Part shown: piece after piece, positions 14,039 to 21,491 of the stretch
How the letters are laid out: the number at the start of each line of letters is the position of its first letter
How positions within the stretch are numbered: position 1 is the first letter of the stretch
IMG/VR virus record: IMGVR_UViG_3300017729_000026
Coordinates: 1 to 26,689 of that record
Strand: one strand, 5' to 3'
From: a virus
Length of the DNA: 26,689 bases
Notes under the pieces: model-generated
What the model saw: only the letters and a program-made list of their open reading frames with translations
Databases searched by the model: none
Told to the model about the DNA's origin: nothing
Translations under genes and position numbers: made by a program

Positions 14039-14938
14039 TTACGAGCGTGTAATACGCAAGTTAGTATCTTCTGAATTGTCACGTAAAGCGACAAATGTTA
14101 AGTTAACTATTCTGCTTGTAGGACCATCTACACCTACATCAGCACTGTTTATCTTGCACCGTGGGAAAAAGAACTCCATAGTGTTTGGTGTACCAGCATT
14201 GTCACCTACAGTAACCTTAAGTGGTGTTTCTGTCTCGTTAACAAACCTATTGATTAGTGTAGCATCTTCAAAGTAAGCTGATAGAGTACCTTCTACTACA
14301 GCGTTACCTACTTCTAATGCAGGTGCGCTATCGTCGCCAACAACAAACGTAGGAGCAAAGCTGTTAGTTAAAGTGAAGTCCATAGCTGTAACTATAGCTG
14401 ATGCTGATCCACCTATCTCTAAGTCACCTGAGTATGAATCAAATGGTGAAGCTCCAGAAGCGGCATCTTGCGTCTTCTCTGAAGCACTCATAGTCATGCT
14501 CTTACCGACTATACCGAATGTACCTGTTACCATAGCGTTAGGTGCTAGTGATACAGCTAATGTATTGACTGAACAACCTGTAAACAACCTAGCTTGGTCT
14601 ATATCAGCGGCATAGTCCTCGATAGAGAAGTACTTAGGTGTTGTACCAACTTTAAGTACGTTAGTAGACCAAGCACTTAACATAGCTGACTCTAGTAGTT
14701 CATCGAAATCTCCATCTCGTAGATCTCCTACAATGTCTCCAGCTACTTGACGATTTCCGTGACGGTCTACTCTAGACATACGGTCAGCTTGAATGTCAGT
14801 ACCTTCAACACGGTCTTTAGTCATGTTAAGTGAATGTGAAGTGAAAGGTAAGTTTTGGAAGTTACCAGCAGGTGTCGTACCGAAAGTTGTTTCAGTAATG
14901 TATGACAGACTGGAACGTGAACCCTGTGCAAAGGCCAT
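14039..14938 (-). CDS. Major tail (tube) protein
   Basis: A 299-residue tail tube protein of the Phage_tube_2 type. The start MAFAQGSRSSLSYITETTFG, followed by TTPAGNFQNLPFTSHSL, is the classic N-terminus. GTDIQADRMSRVDRHGNRQV and AGDIVGDLRDGDFDELLESA follow, and the protein ends in a beta-sandwich with the strand TMEFFFPRCKI. I chose the ATG at 14938 because AGGAG lies eight bases upstream (14947-14951). A longer frame from 14995 would overlap the upstream gene and has no such site. Subunits should stack as rings around the tape measure. It is followed by a stem-loop and the G/GT chaperone, as usual. It is expected to be one of the most abundant virion proteins. Confidence 0.92.
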   Translation of the reverse strand: MAFAQGSRSSLSYITETTFGTTPAGNFQNLPFTSHSLNMTKDRVEGTDIQADRMSRVDRHGNRQVAGDIVGDLRDGDFDELLESAMLSAWSTNVLKVGTTPKYFSIEDYAADIDQARLFTGCSVNTLAVSLAPNAMVTGTFGIVGKSMTMSASEKTQDAASGASPFDSYSGDLEIGGSASAIVTAMDFTLTNSFAPTFVVGDDSAPALEVGNAVVEGTLSAYFEDATLINRFVNETETPLKVTVGDNAGTPNTMEFFFPRCKINSADVGVDGPTSRIVNLTFVALRDNSEDTNLRITRS

Positions 14939-14957
14939 ATTATATTCTCCTATAGAA

Positions 14958-15365
14958 TTATGTGTATGCGTACCAACCAATATTAACAGGAACAAAGTAC
15001 CAAGGGCTATCTAAGAATCCTTGTTGTCTTTCTGCGTAGTCAATAGATACGTTTATATTATTTGATGTTAAAGAAGTAGTAGCCTCAAACGCATCAATGA
15101 CGTTCTTAGCAAGGGTGTCTGCTACTGCTGGTCCATGACCTTCTGGTGCGTAACAGTTAATTGAGAATAGACCGTCATATCTCTGTTGAGGATTTAAGCC
15201 CCGTACAGCAGGTCTACGTGATACAGGGGCAAACAGTACCTGTAAGTAGCTAGTGCCAGTTGTAGGTACAAAAGAAACGCCCTCGTAAGCTATCTGAGGA
15301 TTACCTGATACATTACCAAGTTGTGTCTCTAATGCTGACCTTATGCTTTTATGTACATCAGCCAT
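14958..15365 (-). CDS. Tail terminator protein (DUF4128-like)
   Basis: A 135-residue protein with the features of DUF4128 tail terminators (gpU-like): an N-terminal helix (VHKSIRSALETQL), AYEGVSFVPTTGTSYLQVLF with a central strand, GLNPQQRYDGLFSINCYAPEG and a helix ADTLAKNVIDAFE. It ends WYFVPVNIGWYAY. In siphophages this protein caps the finished tube and joins it to the head. It lies just upstream of the tube gene, the standard position. It overlaps the upstream gene by 8 bases. Its C-terminal coding sequence runs up to the ribosome-binding site of the tube gene. Confidence 0.82.
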   Translation of the reverse strand: MADVHKSIRSALETQLGNVSGNPQIAYEGVSFVPTTGTSYLQVLFAPVSRRPAVRGLNPQQRYDGLFSINCYAPEGHGPAVADTLAKNVIDAFEATTSLTSNNINVSIDYAERQQGFLDSPWYFVPVNIGWYAYT

Positions 15366-15759
15366 ACTTAATTCCTATCCTCTCGAATACTGCGCGTTGT
15401 TGTTTATACTCTACAAACTCAGCGTGAGCAGAACCATTCCTTAAACTTACCATAGTCGTGTTAGCTAAGTCTAGTTGTGCTATATCACCATACAGTAATT
15501 GTAGACCTTGATTACCTTTAGAGGTAGGGTTCTGTCTTCTAGGTTTACCGTGAGATGATCCACCTCTAGGTCTACCAGAACCTGTACTGTAAGAGAATGA
15601 AGTAATATAAGTTCCTGTATCTACAAAAGGTTTAGAGAACTCTATAGTAGTATCAGCTATATCTCTTAGAAAGTCTTCAACTTCTTGTTCTATCTCTTCG
15701 TTAAGTCTTTCGAAGTCACCCTCTAGTTTATTAACATTAACTTTTATATTTGTCTTCAT
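15358..15759 (-). CDS. HK97 gp10-like neck / tail completion protein
   Basis: A 133-residue protein with an N-terminal helical part (LEGDFERLNEEIEQEVEDFL), a typical VDTGTYITSFSYSTGSG segment and a basic loop rich in Gly, Arg and Lys (GRPRGGSSHGKPRRQ). The C-terminal helix has AHAEFVEYKQQRAVFERIG. The DTG.Y..S...S segment followed by A.F.E is the signature of the HK97_gp10-like group, which sits between head connector and tail terminator genes. It overlaps both neighbours. The fold is likely; the precise role, neck or tail completion, comes from gene order. Confidence 0.72.
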   Translation of the reverse strand: MKTNIKVNVNKLEGDFERLNEEIEQEVEDFLRDIADTTIEFSKPFVDTGTYITSFSYSTGSGRPRGGSSHGKPRRQNPTSKGNQGLQLLYGDIAQLDLANTTMVSLRNGSAHAEFVEYKQQRAVFERIGIKYG

Positions 15760-16100
15760 TACTCAGATACCTCACAAACGTAGCATACTGCTACACCAGA
15801 AGCATAGATGGTTTGTACACTGTTAATAGACACTGTGTCGCCTCTACCAGAGATTTGATCATTGTCTGTAGGTATTGCAGGTAAGCCAAGGGCAGGTATC
15901 ACACAGTTACGTGTGCCACGTCTTATCTCGTTTAGTAAAACGCCCTCTTGTACATTATACATATAGGCAGTTATTTCATATTCTTTAACTGTACTAGAAA
16001 ACTCGCCAGTACTAGCATTGTAAGAACCAGCAGTAGTCTTCTTTAGTGTCAAAGTACTACCATGACGTTGTACCAGTTTAAGTAAATTGTACGCTTGCAT
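15759..16100 (-). CDS. Head closure / head-tail adaptor-like protein
   Basis: A 113-residue beta-rich protein. It shows GSTLTLKKTTAGSYNASTGE, then FSSTVKEYEITAYMYN, and a short loop with a conserved R (EIRRGTRNCVIPALGL). GDTVSINSVQTIYASGVAVC follows. This order of strands (LTLKK..G.Y...TG, a middle V..Y.V, and GD.V.I..V) resembles small siphophage head closure proteins, related to HK97 gp7 or SPP1 gp16. The gene lies between the connector gene (gp6-like) and the gp10-like gene. The fit is by size, strand pattern and position rather than by a firm motif. It is separated from the upstream gene by 9 bases. Confidence 0.7.
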   Translation of the reverse strand: MQAYNLLKLVQRHGSTLTLKKTTAGSYNASTGEFSSTVKEYEITAYMYNVQEGVLLNEIRRGTRNCVIPALGLPAIPTDNDQISGRGDTVSINSVQTIYASGVAVCYVCEVSE

Positions 16101-16109
16101 GTGACATCC

Positions 16110-16559
16110 CTATTCGTAATCAGTAGTTTCTGCGTCTATCTTAAATTGATCCTTGTTGAACTCTGGTCTAACTCTATTAGTATTTGCTCTTACACCCTCT
16201 ACAGTGGAAACAGAAATACCACCTGCTGAGATACCTAAGCTACCACCTAGTTTAGTTCCTTGATACTCTAAGGTATCTGCTAACTTAGTGTAGTGAGCTT
16301 GTAGTTGTGATGAGGCTTCTTTTAACGCACCACTGATCTCTACATCGACAGAACGAGAGTACTTAGCCGCTATAGCTCTACATAACCACCCACCAGCTTT
16401 ATATACGTTGTTGTTAGCTTGAGCTAGAGCGAATGAAACTTCTTCATCTTGTACTTGCTTATCATTTAGATCTGTATCACCGATTAACAACCTAGTAGAG
16501 TTTAATCTACCTAGTGCATCAGATATATTTAGGTTTCCTTCGTCGTAGCTCCAAGCCAT
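16110..16559 (-). CDS. Head-tail connector protein (gp6-like)
   Basis: A 149-residue adaptor that would sit below the portal ring. RLLIGDTDLNDKQVQDEEVS (about 24-43) is the classic signature of HK97 gp6 / SPP1 gp15-like connectors (R.LIGDTD...QL.DEEI). A helix VYKAGGWLCRAIAAKYSRSV follows. The C-terminal part (GTKLGGSLGISAGGISVSTV) is more variable, and a short charged tail closes the protein. Family members have the same helical bundle and bind portal protein. Its ATG overlaps the upstream gene's stop by one base, and the gene order capsid, unknown, connector, closure, gp10, terminator, tube is standard. Confidence 0.85.
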   Translation of the reverse strand: MAWSYDEGNLNISDALGRLNSTRLLIGDTDLNDKQVQDEEVSFALAQANNNVYKAGGWLCRAIAAKYSRSVDVEISGALKEASSQLQAHYTKLADTLEYQGTKLGGSLGISAGGISVSTVEGVRANTNRVRPEFNKDQFKIDAETTDYE

Positions 16560-16939
16560 TAGTCGTTCTCCAACTCTCCATAATTTCTACGCCAACTGCG
16601 GAGTAAACCGCGTTGCTTCTCTAGTATCTTAGACTTCTTACACTTCTTACGAGTAAACTCTGCGTGGGAATTAGTCTTAGCTTTTACTTTAGCATTGATC
16701 GTATCTACTAGGACAGCTAGTGATGCGACATCAAGTACTTCTAGTCCGTCTCCAACCTTAGCTTTAACTTCTAGGTCAGAGTTATGATGTAGAAAGTTAT
16801 TGTTATATAAAGTCTGAACAACGTCACTAGAGAGAGATAACTCTTTCCAAGGGTAATGTTCTGATCTCTTCCAATCTCTTCCTCCACCACTAAATTCTTG
16901 TTTTACAAATACGGGTCTGTCAAACTGAAATGGTATCAT
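16559..16939 (-). CDS. Conserved structural-region protein, unknown
   Basis: A 126-residue protein between the major capsid and connector genes. It starts MIPFQFDRPVFVKQEFSGGG and continues DWKRSEHYPWKELSLSSDVV, then VGDGLEVLDVASLAVLVDTI. A strongly basic C-terminus follows, with KKCKKSKILEKQRGLLRSWR ahead of RNYGELEND. The mixture of aromatic N-terminus, acidic helix and lysine/arginine-rich tail suggests a protein that contacts DNA or an acidic surface, for example at the head-tail joint. I do not assign a named function. It follows a terminator that separates it from the capsid gene. Confidence 0.65.
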   Translation of the reverse strand: MIPFQFDRPVFVKQEFSGGGRDWKRSEHYPWKELSLSSDVVQTLYNNNFLHHNSDLEVKAKVGDGLEVLDVASLAVLVDTINAKVKAKTNSHAEFTRKKCKKSKILEKQRGLLRSWRRNYGELEND

Positions 16940-16952
16940 ATCGGGTTCTCCT

Positions 16953-16986
16953 TAATAAAAGAGGTGAGGACACTTAAGCCCTCACC
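16953..16986 (-). terminator. Terminator after the major capsid protein gene
   Basis: In the 64-base gap below the capsid gene, GGTGAGG (16963-16969) and CCTCACC (16980-16986) form a 7-bp stem around a 10-base loop. On the - strand it is followed by TCTTTTATT, a U-rich tract. It would reduce transcription into the next gene, leaving capsid protein more abundant. A weaker or attenuating role is possible since the operon continues. Confidence 0.7.
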
Positions 16987-17003
16987 AAATGTTTTGTATA
17001 GTT

Positions 17004-18017
17004 TTACGCTATAGCTGTGTTAAAGAATACACCTAAGTCAGCACCAGTGACTTTCATGTCGTAAGACATTTTAACTTGGATGTGTTCTGCAACCTGTTGA
17101 CGCTTAAGAGCATCGTCTGAGAATGACTCAACTGTGATACCTAAGTTGTTTACACCGTCTAAAGTGTTCCAAGCAAATGTACCGCCAGCCATAGGTGTCA
17201 TCAATCCAGCTGAAGGAGCAACGTGTGCTAACATAGCTGTTTTACCACCGATGAAAGAGTTGCTTTCTGCAATACCTTCTGCTGAGTCGTTCTTGACTGC
17301 TTCCATTACGTAGAAGTTAGACACTTCGAAGATCTCAGCTAGTTTAGCGTCTGTGATCAATGCAGGGTTAGCTACAGTTGATCCACCGTTTAAACGTGCT
17401 AGGATATCTGGGTGGTTGATTAAGATATCACGAACTTCTTTACCTACAACCATTGTGTTTGGCTTGTATCCGCCAGACTTAAGTTGCATCGCTCGACGTG
17501 CTTTAGTTACGTCTACGATTGGTGTAGCGTTTGTGTAGTCTGACCAGTATGTGAACTCTGAGTCTAAGTTGTTGTCACCGTTAGCTACGCCGTCATACTC
17601 TGTTCCCCAAACGTTAGTTGAGAAGAATGTTGAAGCGAATTGCTCTTCACGATGGATCATCAAACGTGTCGCAAGTGTTTGCGCTCCAGCTGAACGAATT
17701 TCCAAAGCGGCATCTTCGTTAGCAAGTGTTTGTTGATCGAAGTCCATACCTAGACCAAATACGTCTGCAAAGTATGAGCTTGTTGATAGTGACATACCGA
17801 TACGGTTCACTTCTGTACGTGGAGCTAATTTCTTAACGTCCCCTGTACGGTTCATGTTGTCACGGTCATAGATGTAATACTTGTCTGACTGCTTTTGAAC
17901 ACCGACGATTGGGAATACTTTATCCGCAATGAAGTTTGTATCTGCTTGTGCGTAAGCGATAGTCAAATTAGTAAGTGGTTGATCCAGATGTACACTGGAT
18001 GGTGTTAATAATGGCAT
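17004..18017 (-). CDS. Major capsid protein
   Basis: A 337-residue major capsid protein of the HK97 fold, lambda gpE-like group. The N-terminus shows the standard layout: an early PLTNLTIAYAQADTNFIADK, followed by a VFPIVGVQKQSDKYYIYDRD segment, then KLAPRTEVNRIG and a GLGMDFDQQTLANED segment. Further on are TARRAMQLKS-like helix residues (VTKARRAMQLKS) and PNTMVVGKEVRDILINHPDI, typical of the A-domain. The C-terminus has ESFSDDALKRQQVAEHIQVK and a final beta stretch. There is no sign of a cleaved N-terminal delta domain, so a separate scaffold protein is expected and is found upstream. The gene is followed by a terminator. Confidence 0.93.
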   Translation of the reverse strand: MPLLTPSSVHLDQPLTNLTIAYAQADTNFIADKVFPIVGVQKQSDKYYIYDRDNMNRTGDVKKLAPRTEVNRIGMSLSTSSYFADVFGLGMDFDQQTLANEDAALEIRSAGAQTLATRLMIHREEQFASTFFSTNVWGTEYDGVANGDNNLDSEFTYWSDYTNATPIVDVTKARRAMQLKSGGYKPNTMVVGKEVRDILINHPDILARLNGGSTVANPALITDAKLAEIFEVSNFYVMEAVKNDSAEGIAESNSFIGGKTAMLAHVAPSAGLMTPMAGGTFAWNTLDGVNNLGITVESFSDDALKRQQVAEHIQVKMSYDMKVTGADLGVFFNTAIA

Positions 18018-18034
18018 AATATATATTCCTTAAA

Positions 18035-18403
18035 TTAAGCGTGAGCGTTAGCGGCTAGGATCAATTCGATTGCGATGATTTGACCGTCAACACCTGCTTC
18101 GTAAGCACGACCAACGATGATGTCACCAGAAGCCGCATTGACAGCTTTACCAGCGGCATCGATACCTACATCGTCTCCGATAGTTACAGTTCCGCCACAT
18201 TTTACCATGACTTTACCTGAGTGAGTTATTGTGCAAGCATTTCCAGCTTCAGCACCTACAGCTATTATACCGATAGTACCATCACCGTTTCCAGCTAAGA
18301 CAGCTTTAGCGGCGGCATCCATTTTTGCGAATAAGAATTGAGAGGTGCTAAGATCAGCACCAGCGATTAGAGTGCGGTTGTCGCGTGATTGCGTTACAGC
18401 CAT
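18035..18403 (-). CDS. Head decoration protein (DUF2190-like)
   Basis: A 122-residue protein ending a step before the capsid gene. It carries AGADLSTSQFLFAKMDAAAK near the N-terminus. An Ala/Gly-rich beta series follows (TIGIIAVGAEAGNACTITHS, GKVMVKCGGTVTIGDDVGID), then AASGDIIVGRAYEAGVDGQI and an IELILA strand. This alternation of AG, GD and short strands is the mark of DUF2190-type decoration proteins, small beta proteins bound on the outer capsid surface. The position between scaffold and capsid genes agrees with lambda gpD order. The protein has no cysteine-rich or enzymatic motif. Confidence 0.8.
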   Translation of the reverse strand: MAVTQSRDNRTLIAGADLSTSQFLFAKMDAAAKAVLAGNGDGTIGIIAVGAEAGNACTITHSGKVMVKCGGTVTIGDDVGIDAAGKAVNAASGDIIVGRAYEAGVDGQIIAIELILAANAHA

Positions 18404-18405
18404 GA

Positions 18406-19203
18406 TTATTCCCCTTTATAGGATTTAGTGATAAGAGCTTTACCTTCATCGGTCTTTGCAACAGCAGAGTATGCTACAGCGTATTCGCTCTTCTTCATTT
18501 CGTTAGTGTCCATGTAGGACTTTACAAGTGCATCAAGTTTATCTGAAGCGGTAGTAAACTCACCGTCAACGTCTGCCTTGCCTACTTCTTCCATAGATGA
18601 ACCAAATGCTTTATCAGCGGCTTTTAGTACACCCATAACTTCTTCATTAGTCTCAAATGATTTGACTAATTCTTTTGCTGTAGCTACGTCAAAGTTAGGA
18701 AGAGCTTCTTCCGCTTTAGTTGTTAGCTCTAAATCAGCTTTAGCAAACTCAGCTTCTTCTAACGCCTTTAAGATAGGTGCTGGAATATCAGCTTTGTTAA
18801 TTTTGTCGCCCTCGTACTCAAGGAACTCTTCTGGAGCTTTCTTTTCGATAGCGTCTGATTTGATTATGTAGCCGTTCTCAATTAGAGATTTACGTAAACG
18901 CTCATTCTCTGCTTTAAGAGTTTCAACTTCAGCGTTAGCTTTGTCTACTTCAGCTTCTTTTGCTTTCTTCATGTCTTCGTCATAAGCCTTCTTAGCTTCT
19001 TCTTCAGACATACCTTTGTCCATGTAAGGCTTTAGTTTACCTAACATCTCATCGGACATTTTTACTGTTGTTTCTAATTCTTCGTTCATAGTTTCCCCGT
19101 CGAAGTTGTCGCGCTTAAATAATGATACCATTGCCTCAGCATTGGCAGGACGATCTACCAAAGATAATTCGTCTAATTCAAGCATGGTTAAAAGGTTAGC
19201 CAT
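18406..19203 (-). CDS. Scaffold-like protein with the end of an XkdF protease domain
   Basis: A 265-residue, lysine/glutamate-rich and mostly helical protein. After MANLLTMLELDELSLVDRPA the stretch NAEAMVSLFKR (about 21-31) matches the final beta-strand piece of XkdF-type prohead proteases, and the rest resembles a scaffold: KLKPYMDKGMSEEEAKKAY, a coiled coil (about 78-105) and alternating helices up to KALITKSYKGE. I chose the ATG at 19203 because AAGGAAG lies seven bases upstream and it overlaps the protease stop (ATGGCTAA). An in-frame start at 19233 adds ten residues. The likely role is an internal scaffold used with the protease and capsid protein. Helicity, charge and position are the evidence, since scaffold sequences diverge too fast for motif calls. 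Confidence 0.75.
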   Translation of the reverse strand: MANLLTMLELDELSLVDRPANAEAMVSLFKRDNFDGETMNEELETTVKMSDEMLGKLKPYMDKGMSEEEAKKAYDEDMKKAKEAEVDKANAEVETLKAENERLRKSLIENGYIIKSDAIEKKAPEEFLEYEGDKINKADIPAPILKALEEAEFAKADLELTTKAEEALPNFDVATAKELVKSFETNEEVMGVLKAADKAFGSSMEEVGKADVDGEFTTASDKLDALVKSYMDTNEMKKSEYAVAYSAVAKTDEGKALITKSYKGE

Positions 19204-19891
19204 TATAGTCTTCCTTTGTTGCTCTGCCACCAATGCTAAAGGCGGCTAGTTCACCAGATTTTACCTTAGCCCAGACATCATCGTTATATACTTTAAACGC
19301 TACTATCCAACCTTCTCGGTCACTCTGGATGCCAAGAGAATCACCAATTTCTTTAGTGATAGGCATAGAATGGATAACGGCCCCAATCTGCTCACCCTTG
19401 TGCATTTCTTTACCTACACGTACATGCTCCATAAACTTGTTTACGGCACTTACTAACGTGTCAGGTTTAATTACATCGCCTTGTCTATCGACTACTGGTT
19501 CACCCTTTTCGGTTACTACAGAAGCCCAACCATAGACCATGCGTTGTTCTTCATCGGTCTTTAATATTTGACCTGTAATATCTTTAGTCATACTTCCCAC
19601 TGTACTACCACTCCACATTCTACAAGACCAATATCTTGCTGAGGTTTTATCTTTAGCCGTACTGCATGAGTGTCGGCTTCTAAAGTTAGCTCTAGCTTTA
19701 GGATCATCTCGACGAATTTCCATATTAGGGTCGCCGAAAGTTACTTTCTTAGTCTTACCGCCAGAGTTTACGTAAACACCAAACTTCTTACTAGAACCCT
19801 TTGGCAGTCTAAATGGTTTGTTTAGTGGTTTATCTGCTTTGTTAATAACTTCTTCAGAAGGTAGGTTGTCTATATCAAACGCTTCAGTCAT
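19196..19891 (-). CDS. DUF6321 domain fused to XkdF-type head maturation protease
   Basis: A 231-residue protein with two parts. Residues about 20-93 resemble DUF6321: KPFRLPKGSSKKFGVYV, then GKTKKVTFGDPNMEIRRDDP and RHSCSTAKDKTSARYWSCR with two cysteines (76 and 90). Residues 110-231 carry an XkdF-like serine protease (Peptidase_S78_2) core: VYGWASVV, DRQGDVIKPDTLV, GKEMHKGEQIGAVIHSMPIT and GELAAFSIGG. The likely active-site histidine is H164 and serine S219. The usual end of this domain (EISLVDRPA) is missing here and occurs at the start of the overlapping next gene, in another frame. Probably cuts scaffold or capsid parts during head maturation. Catalysis is inferred from the family. Confidence 0.82.
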   Translation of the reverse strand: MTEAFDIDNLPSEEVINKADKPLNKPFRLPKGSSKKFGVYVNSGGKTKKVTFGDPNMEIRRDDPKARANFRSRHSCSTAKDKTSARYWSCRMWSGSTVGSMTKDITGQILKTDEEQRMVYGWASVVTEKGEPVVDRQGDVIKPDTLVSAVNKFMEHVRVGKEMHKGEQIGAVIHSMPITKEIGDSLGIQSDREGWIVAFKVYNDDVWAKVKSGELAAFSIGGRATKEDYNG

Positions 19892-20217
19892 TAGTCTAGA
19901 TCCTCCTTAATAATAACAGTGAAGTAACCATTGTTAGGAAATGTCTCTACTGTGTTATCAGCATATGTAACTTCTACTTCACCGTAGTAAGTACCAGCAG
20001 TATTAGTATCTGCACCCACCCAAGGGTATTGTACTATACCACCAGAAGCATTTGTAACTGTCATAGGAGCATCTACTTTAAGTGTTGTTGCTCCAAACGC
20101 TTTCATGTGAAACCTAACGCCATTGTTACCTGTAATGTCTATTGCATTACCACTTGCGTCTTCTAGGGTTACTGCCAACTTAGGGCTAGTATCATTCGTT
20201 TTAATTCTAAAAGCCAT
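19891..20217 (-). CDS. Small Ig-like protein (BppU N-terminal-like)
   Basis: A 108-residue all-beta protein: FRIKTNDTSPKLAVTLEDAS, GNAIDITGNNGVRFHMKAFG, NASGGIVQYPWVGADTNTAG and TYYGEVEVTYADNTVETFPN with a closing VIIKEDL. This series (ND..P.L...L.D..G....L.G..V.F.M, Y.W...DT...G.Y..E.EVTY.D....TFP) is the signature of a compact Ig-like domain occurring in phage fibers and in BppU-type baseplate N-terminal domains. Both ends overlap neighbours by 1 base (TAATG). It lies between the repeat protein and the protease, so a head or fiber surface role is likely; the exact one is unknown. Confidence 0.72.
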   Translation of the reverse strand: MAFRIKTNDTSPKLAVTLEDASGNAIDITGNNGVRFHMKAFGATTLKVDAPMTVTNASGGIVQYPWVGADTNTAGTYYGEVEVTYADNTVETFPNNGYFTVIIKEDLD

Positions 20218-21482
20218 TAGCCTATCTTAACCTTATTGTTTGAGTCAAATCTAACTGAGTTACTATTCGCTATTTCTGTTCTGCTACCTATACGTTGATT
20301 GCCTATGTTTACTACTCTAGCTAAAGCTGGATTATAGTAAGGCTCACCTAGAACTGGGATACCAGTAATAACATTACCTAATAAGAAATAGTGATCTCCT
20401 ATTATGACAGTACGATCTACTTCTGGTATTCCTGTTGTAAGATCAGGAGTAATAAGTACAACGTTGTATACCATGACAGTATCATCTACTGTTGGAACTC
20501 CAGTTGTTAAGTCTCCAGTAGAAAGTGTCTCTTCTTCTGACATTGATATATCAGGTACACTTACAGCACCAGTATTCAAGTCCCCAGTAGAAATTATGTG
20601 ATCTTGGTTTATTACAGAACTATCAAGTATAGGAGGTGCAGTATTTAAGTTTGCTACCTGTATTATGTGTTCTTGTAGTATTGCAACACTAGGAGTTTCT
20701 GGTGTATCTACAATTATAGGTCTAGCAACAAACGTTTCTTCTTCTTGCATAGTCACAGAAGGTATACTTAAATTACCAGTATCTAGATCTCCAGCATTAA
20801 GAGTTTGACCTTGATTTACTACAGCAACACTAACGTCAGGGTTACCTGTACTTACATCCCCAGTAGAAAATGTTTCGTCTTCTTGCATTGTAGCAGAAGG
20901 TAGATCTATTCCTGTATCTAAGTTAGGAGTAGAAAGTACATTACCTTCTGTTATGTCTGCACTGTCAGTATTTGGAGTGTCAGTAATTATATTTACAGCA
21001 GAGAACGTTTCATCTTCTGACATAGCTAAGTTGTCAATGACTACCGCGCCAGTATCTAAGTCTCCTGTATTTAATGTCTGCCCTTGATTTATAGAAGCAG
21101 TATCTAGATCTGGACTACCAGTGGAAATAGAAGTTGCTGTGAGATCGTACCTAAGTAAGGCAGTAGCATTACCTAAGACTGGACTTCCTGTACTTATATT
21201 TGTAGCAGTAAACGTTTCGTCTTCTTGTAGTAGTGCAGTATCAAGGTTAGGATTACCTGTACTAATATCCCCAGTAGAAAGTGTCTTACCTGAGTTCTTA
21301 CTAGGTTGTCCTAAGACTGGACTTCCTGTAGTTATAAATAACGCACCTAAAGTCTCATCTTCTTGGAATGTAGTATTAGCTACACTTACAGCACTAGTAG
21401 TAATGGCACTAGCTGTTAAATCGTATTCTTCGCTCCCCATACCTGCAAAGGTAGCGGATGCAAAAGGGCTAGTACCAAACAT
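20217..21482 (-). CDS. Structural protein made of sixteen 23-residue repeats
   Basis: A 421-residue protein almost entirely composed of tandem repeats. After an N-terminal tag (MFGTSPFASATFAGMG) residues 22-388 divide into 16 units of 23 residues, one of them 22. The consensus is (L/F)STG(D/N)(L/I)xTGxPxhxxxxhxQxExT, for example LSTGDISTGNPNLDTALLQE followed by DET. A 33-residue tail ends RFDSNNKVKIG. Such regular Ser/Thr/Gly and hydrophobic spacing favours an extended beta solenoid or fibrous fold. It has a strong SD (AGGAG, 21489-21493) six bases from the ATG, spanning the stop codon of the enzyme gene. It sits in the fiber module ahead of the head genes and is probably a surface fiber or decoration. 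No named family is recognised. Confidence 0.8.
   Translation of the reverse strand: MFGTSPFASATFAGMGSEEYDLTASAITTSAVSVANTTFQEDETLGALFITTGSPVLGQPSKNSGKTLSTGDISTGNPNLDTALLQEDETFTATNISTGSPVLGNATALLRYDLTATSISTGSPDLDTASINQGQTLNTGDLDTGAVVIDNLAMSEDETFSAVNIITDTPNTDSADITEGNVLSTPNLDTGIDLPSATMQEDETFSTGDVSTGNPDVSVAVVNQGQTLNAGDLDTGNLSIPSVTMQEEETFVARPIIVDTPETPSVAILQEHIIQVANLNTAPPILDSSVINQDHIISTGDLNTGAVSVPDISMSEEETLSTGDLTTGVPTVDDTVMVYNVVLITPDLTTGIPEVDRTVIIGDHYFLLGNVITGIPVLGEPYYNPALARVVNIGNQRIGSRTEIANSNSVRFDSNNKVKIG
20319..21419 (-). repeat. Sixteen tandem 69-base coding repeats
   Basis: The 16 tandem 23-residue units are visible in DNA as a periodic pattern. Examples are the recurring CCAGTAGAAA and CCTGTACT(T/A)A motifs on the + strand, which encode the STGD and STGxP elements. 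Identity between copies is high around STG and the acidic QEDET ends and low in the middle, so the repeats are old and under protein-level selection rather than fresh tandem duplication. One unit (coding LSTPNLDTGIDLPSATMQED plus ET) is one codon short. Confidence 0.85.
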
Positions 21483-21491
21483 TTATTGCTC

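Noticed and set aside
14939-14995. Upstream start extending the tail tube protein
   Set aside because: The extra residues do not fit the family N-terminus, and the ATG at 14938 has AGGAG at ideal spacing.
20319-21419. The 69-base periodic repeats as a non-coding satellite
   Set aside because: The frame is open throughout, with protein-level conservation of STG and QEDET positions and a good ribosome-binding site.
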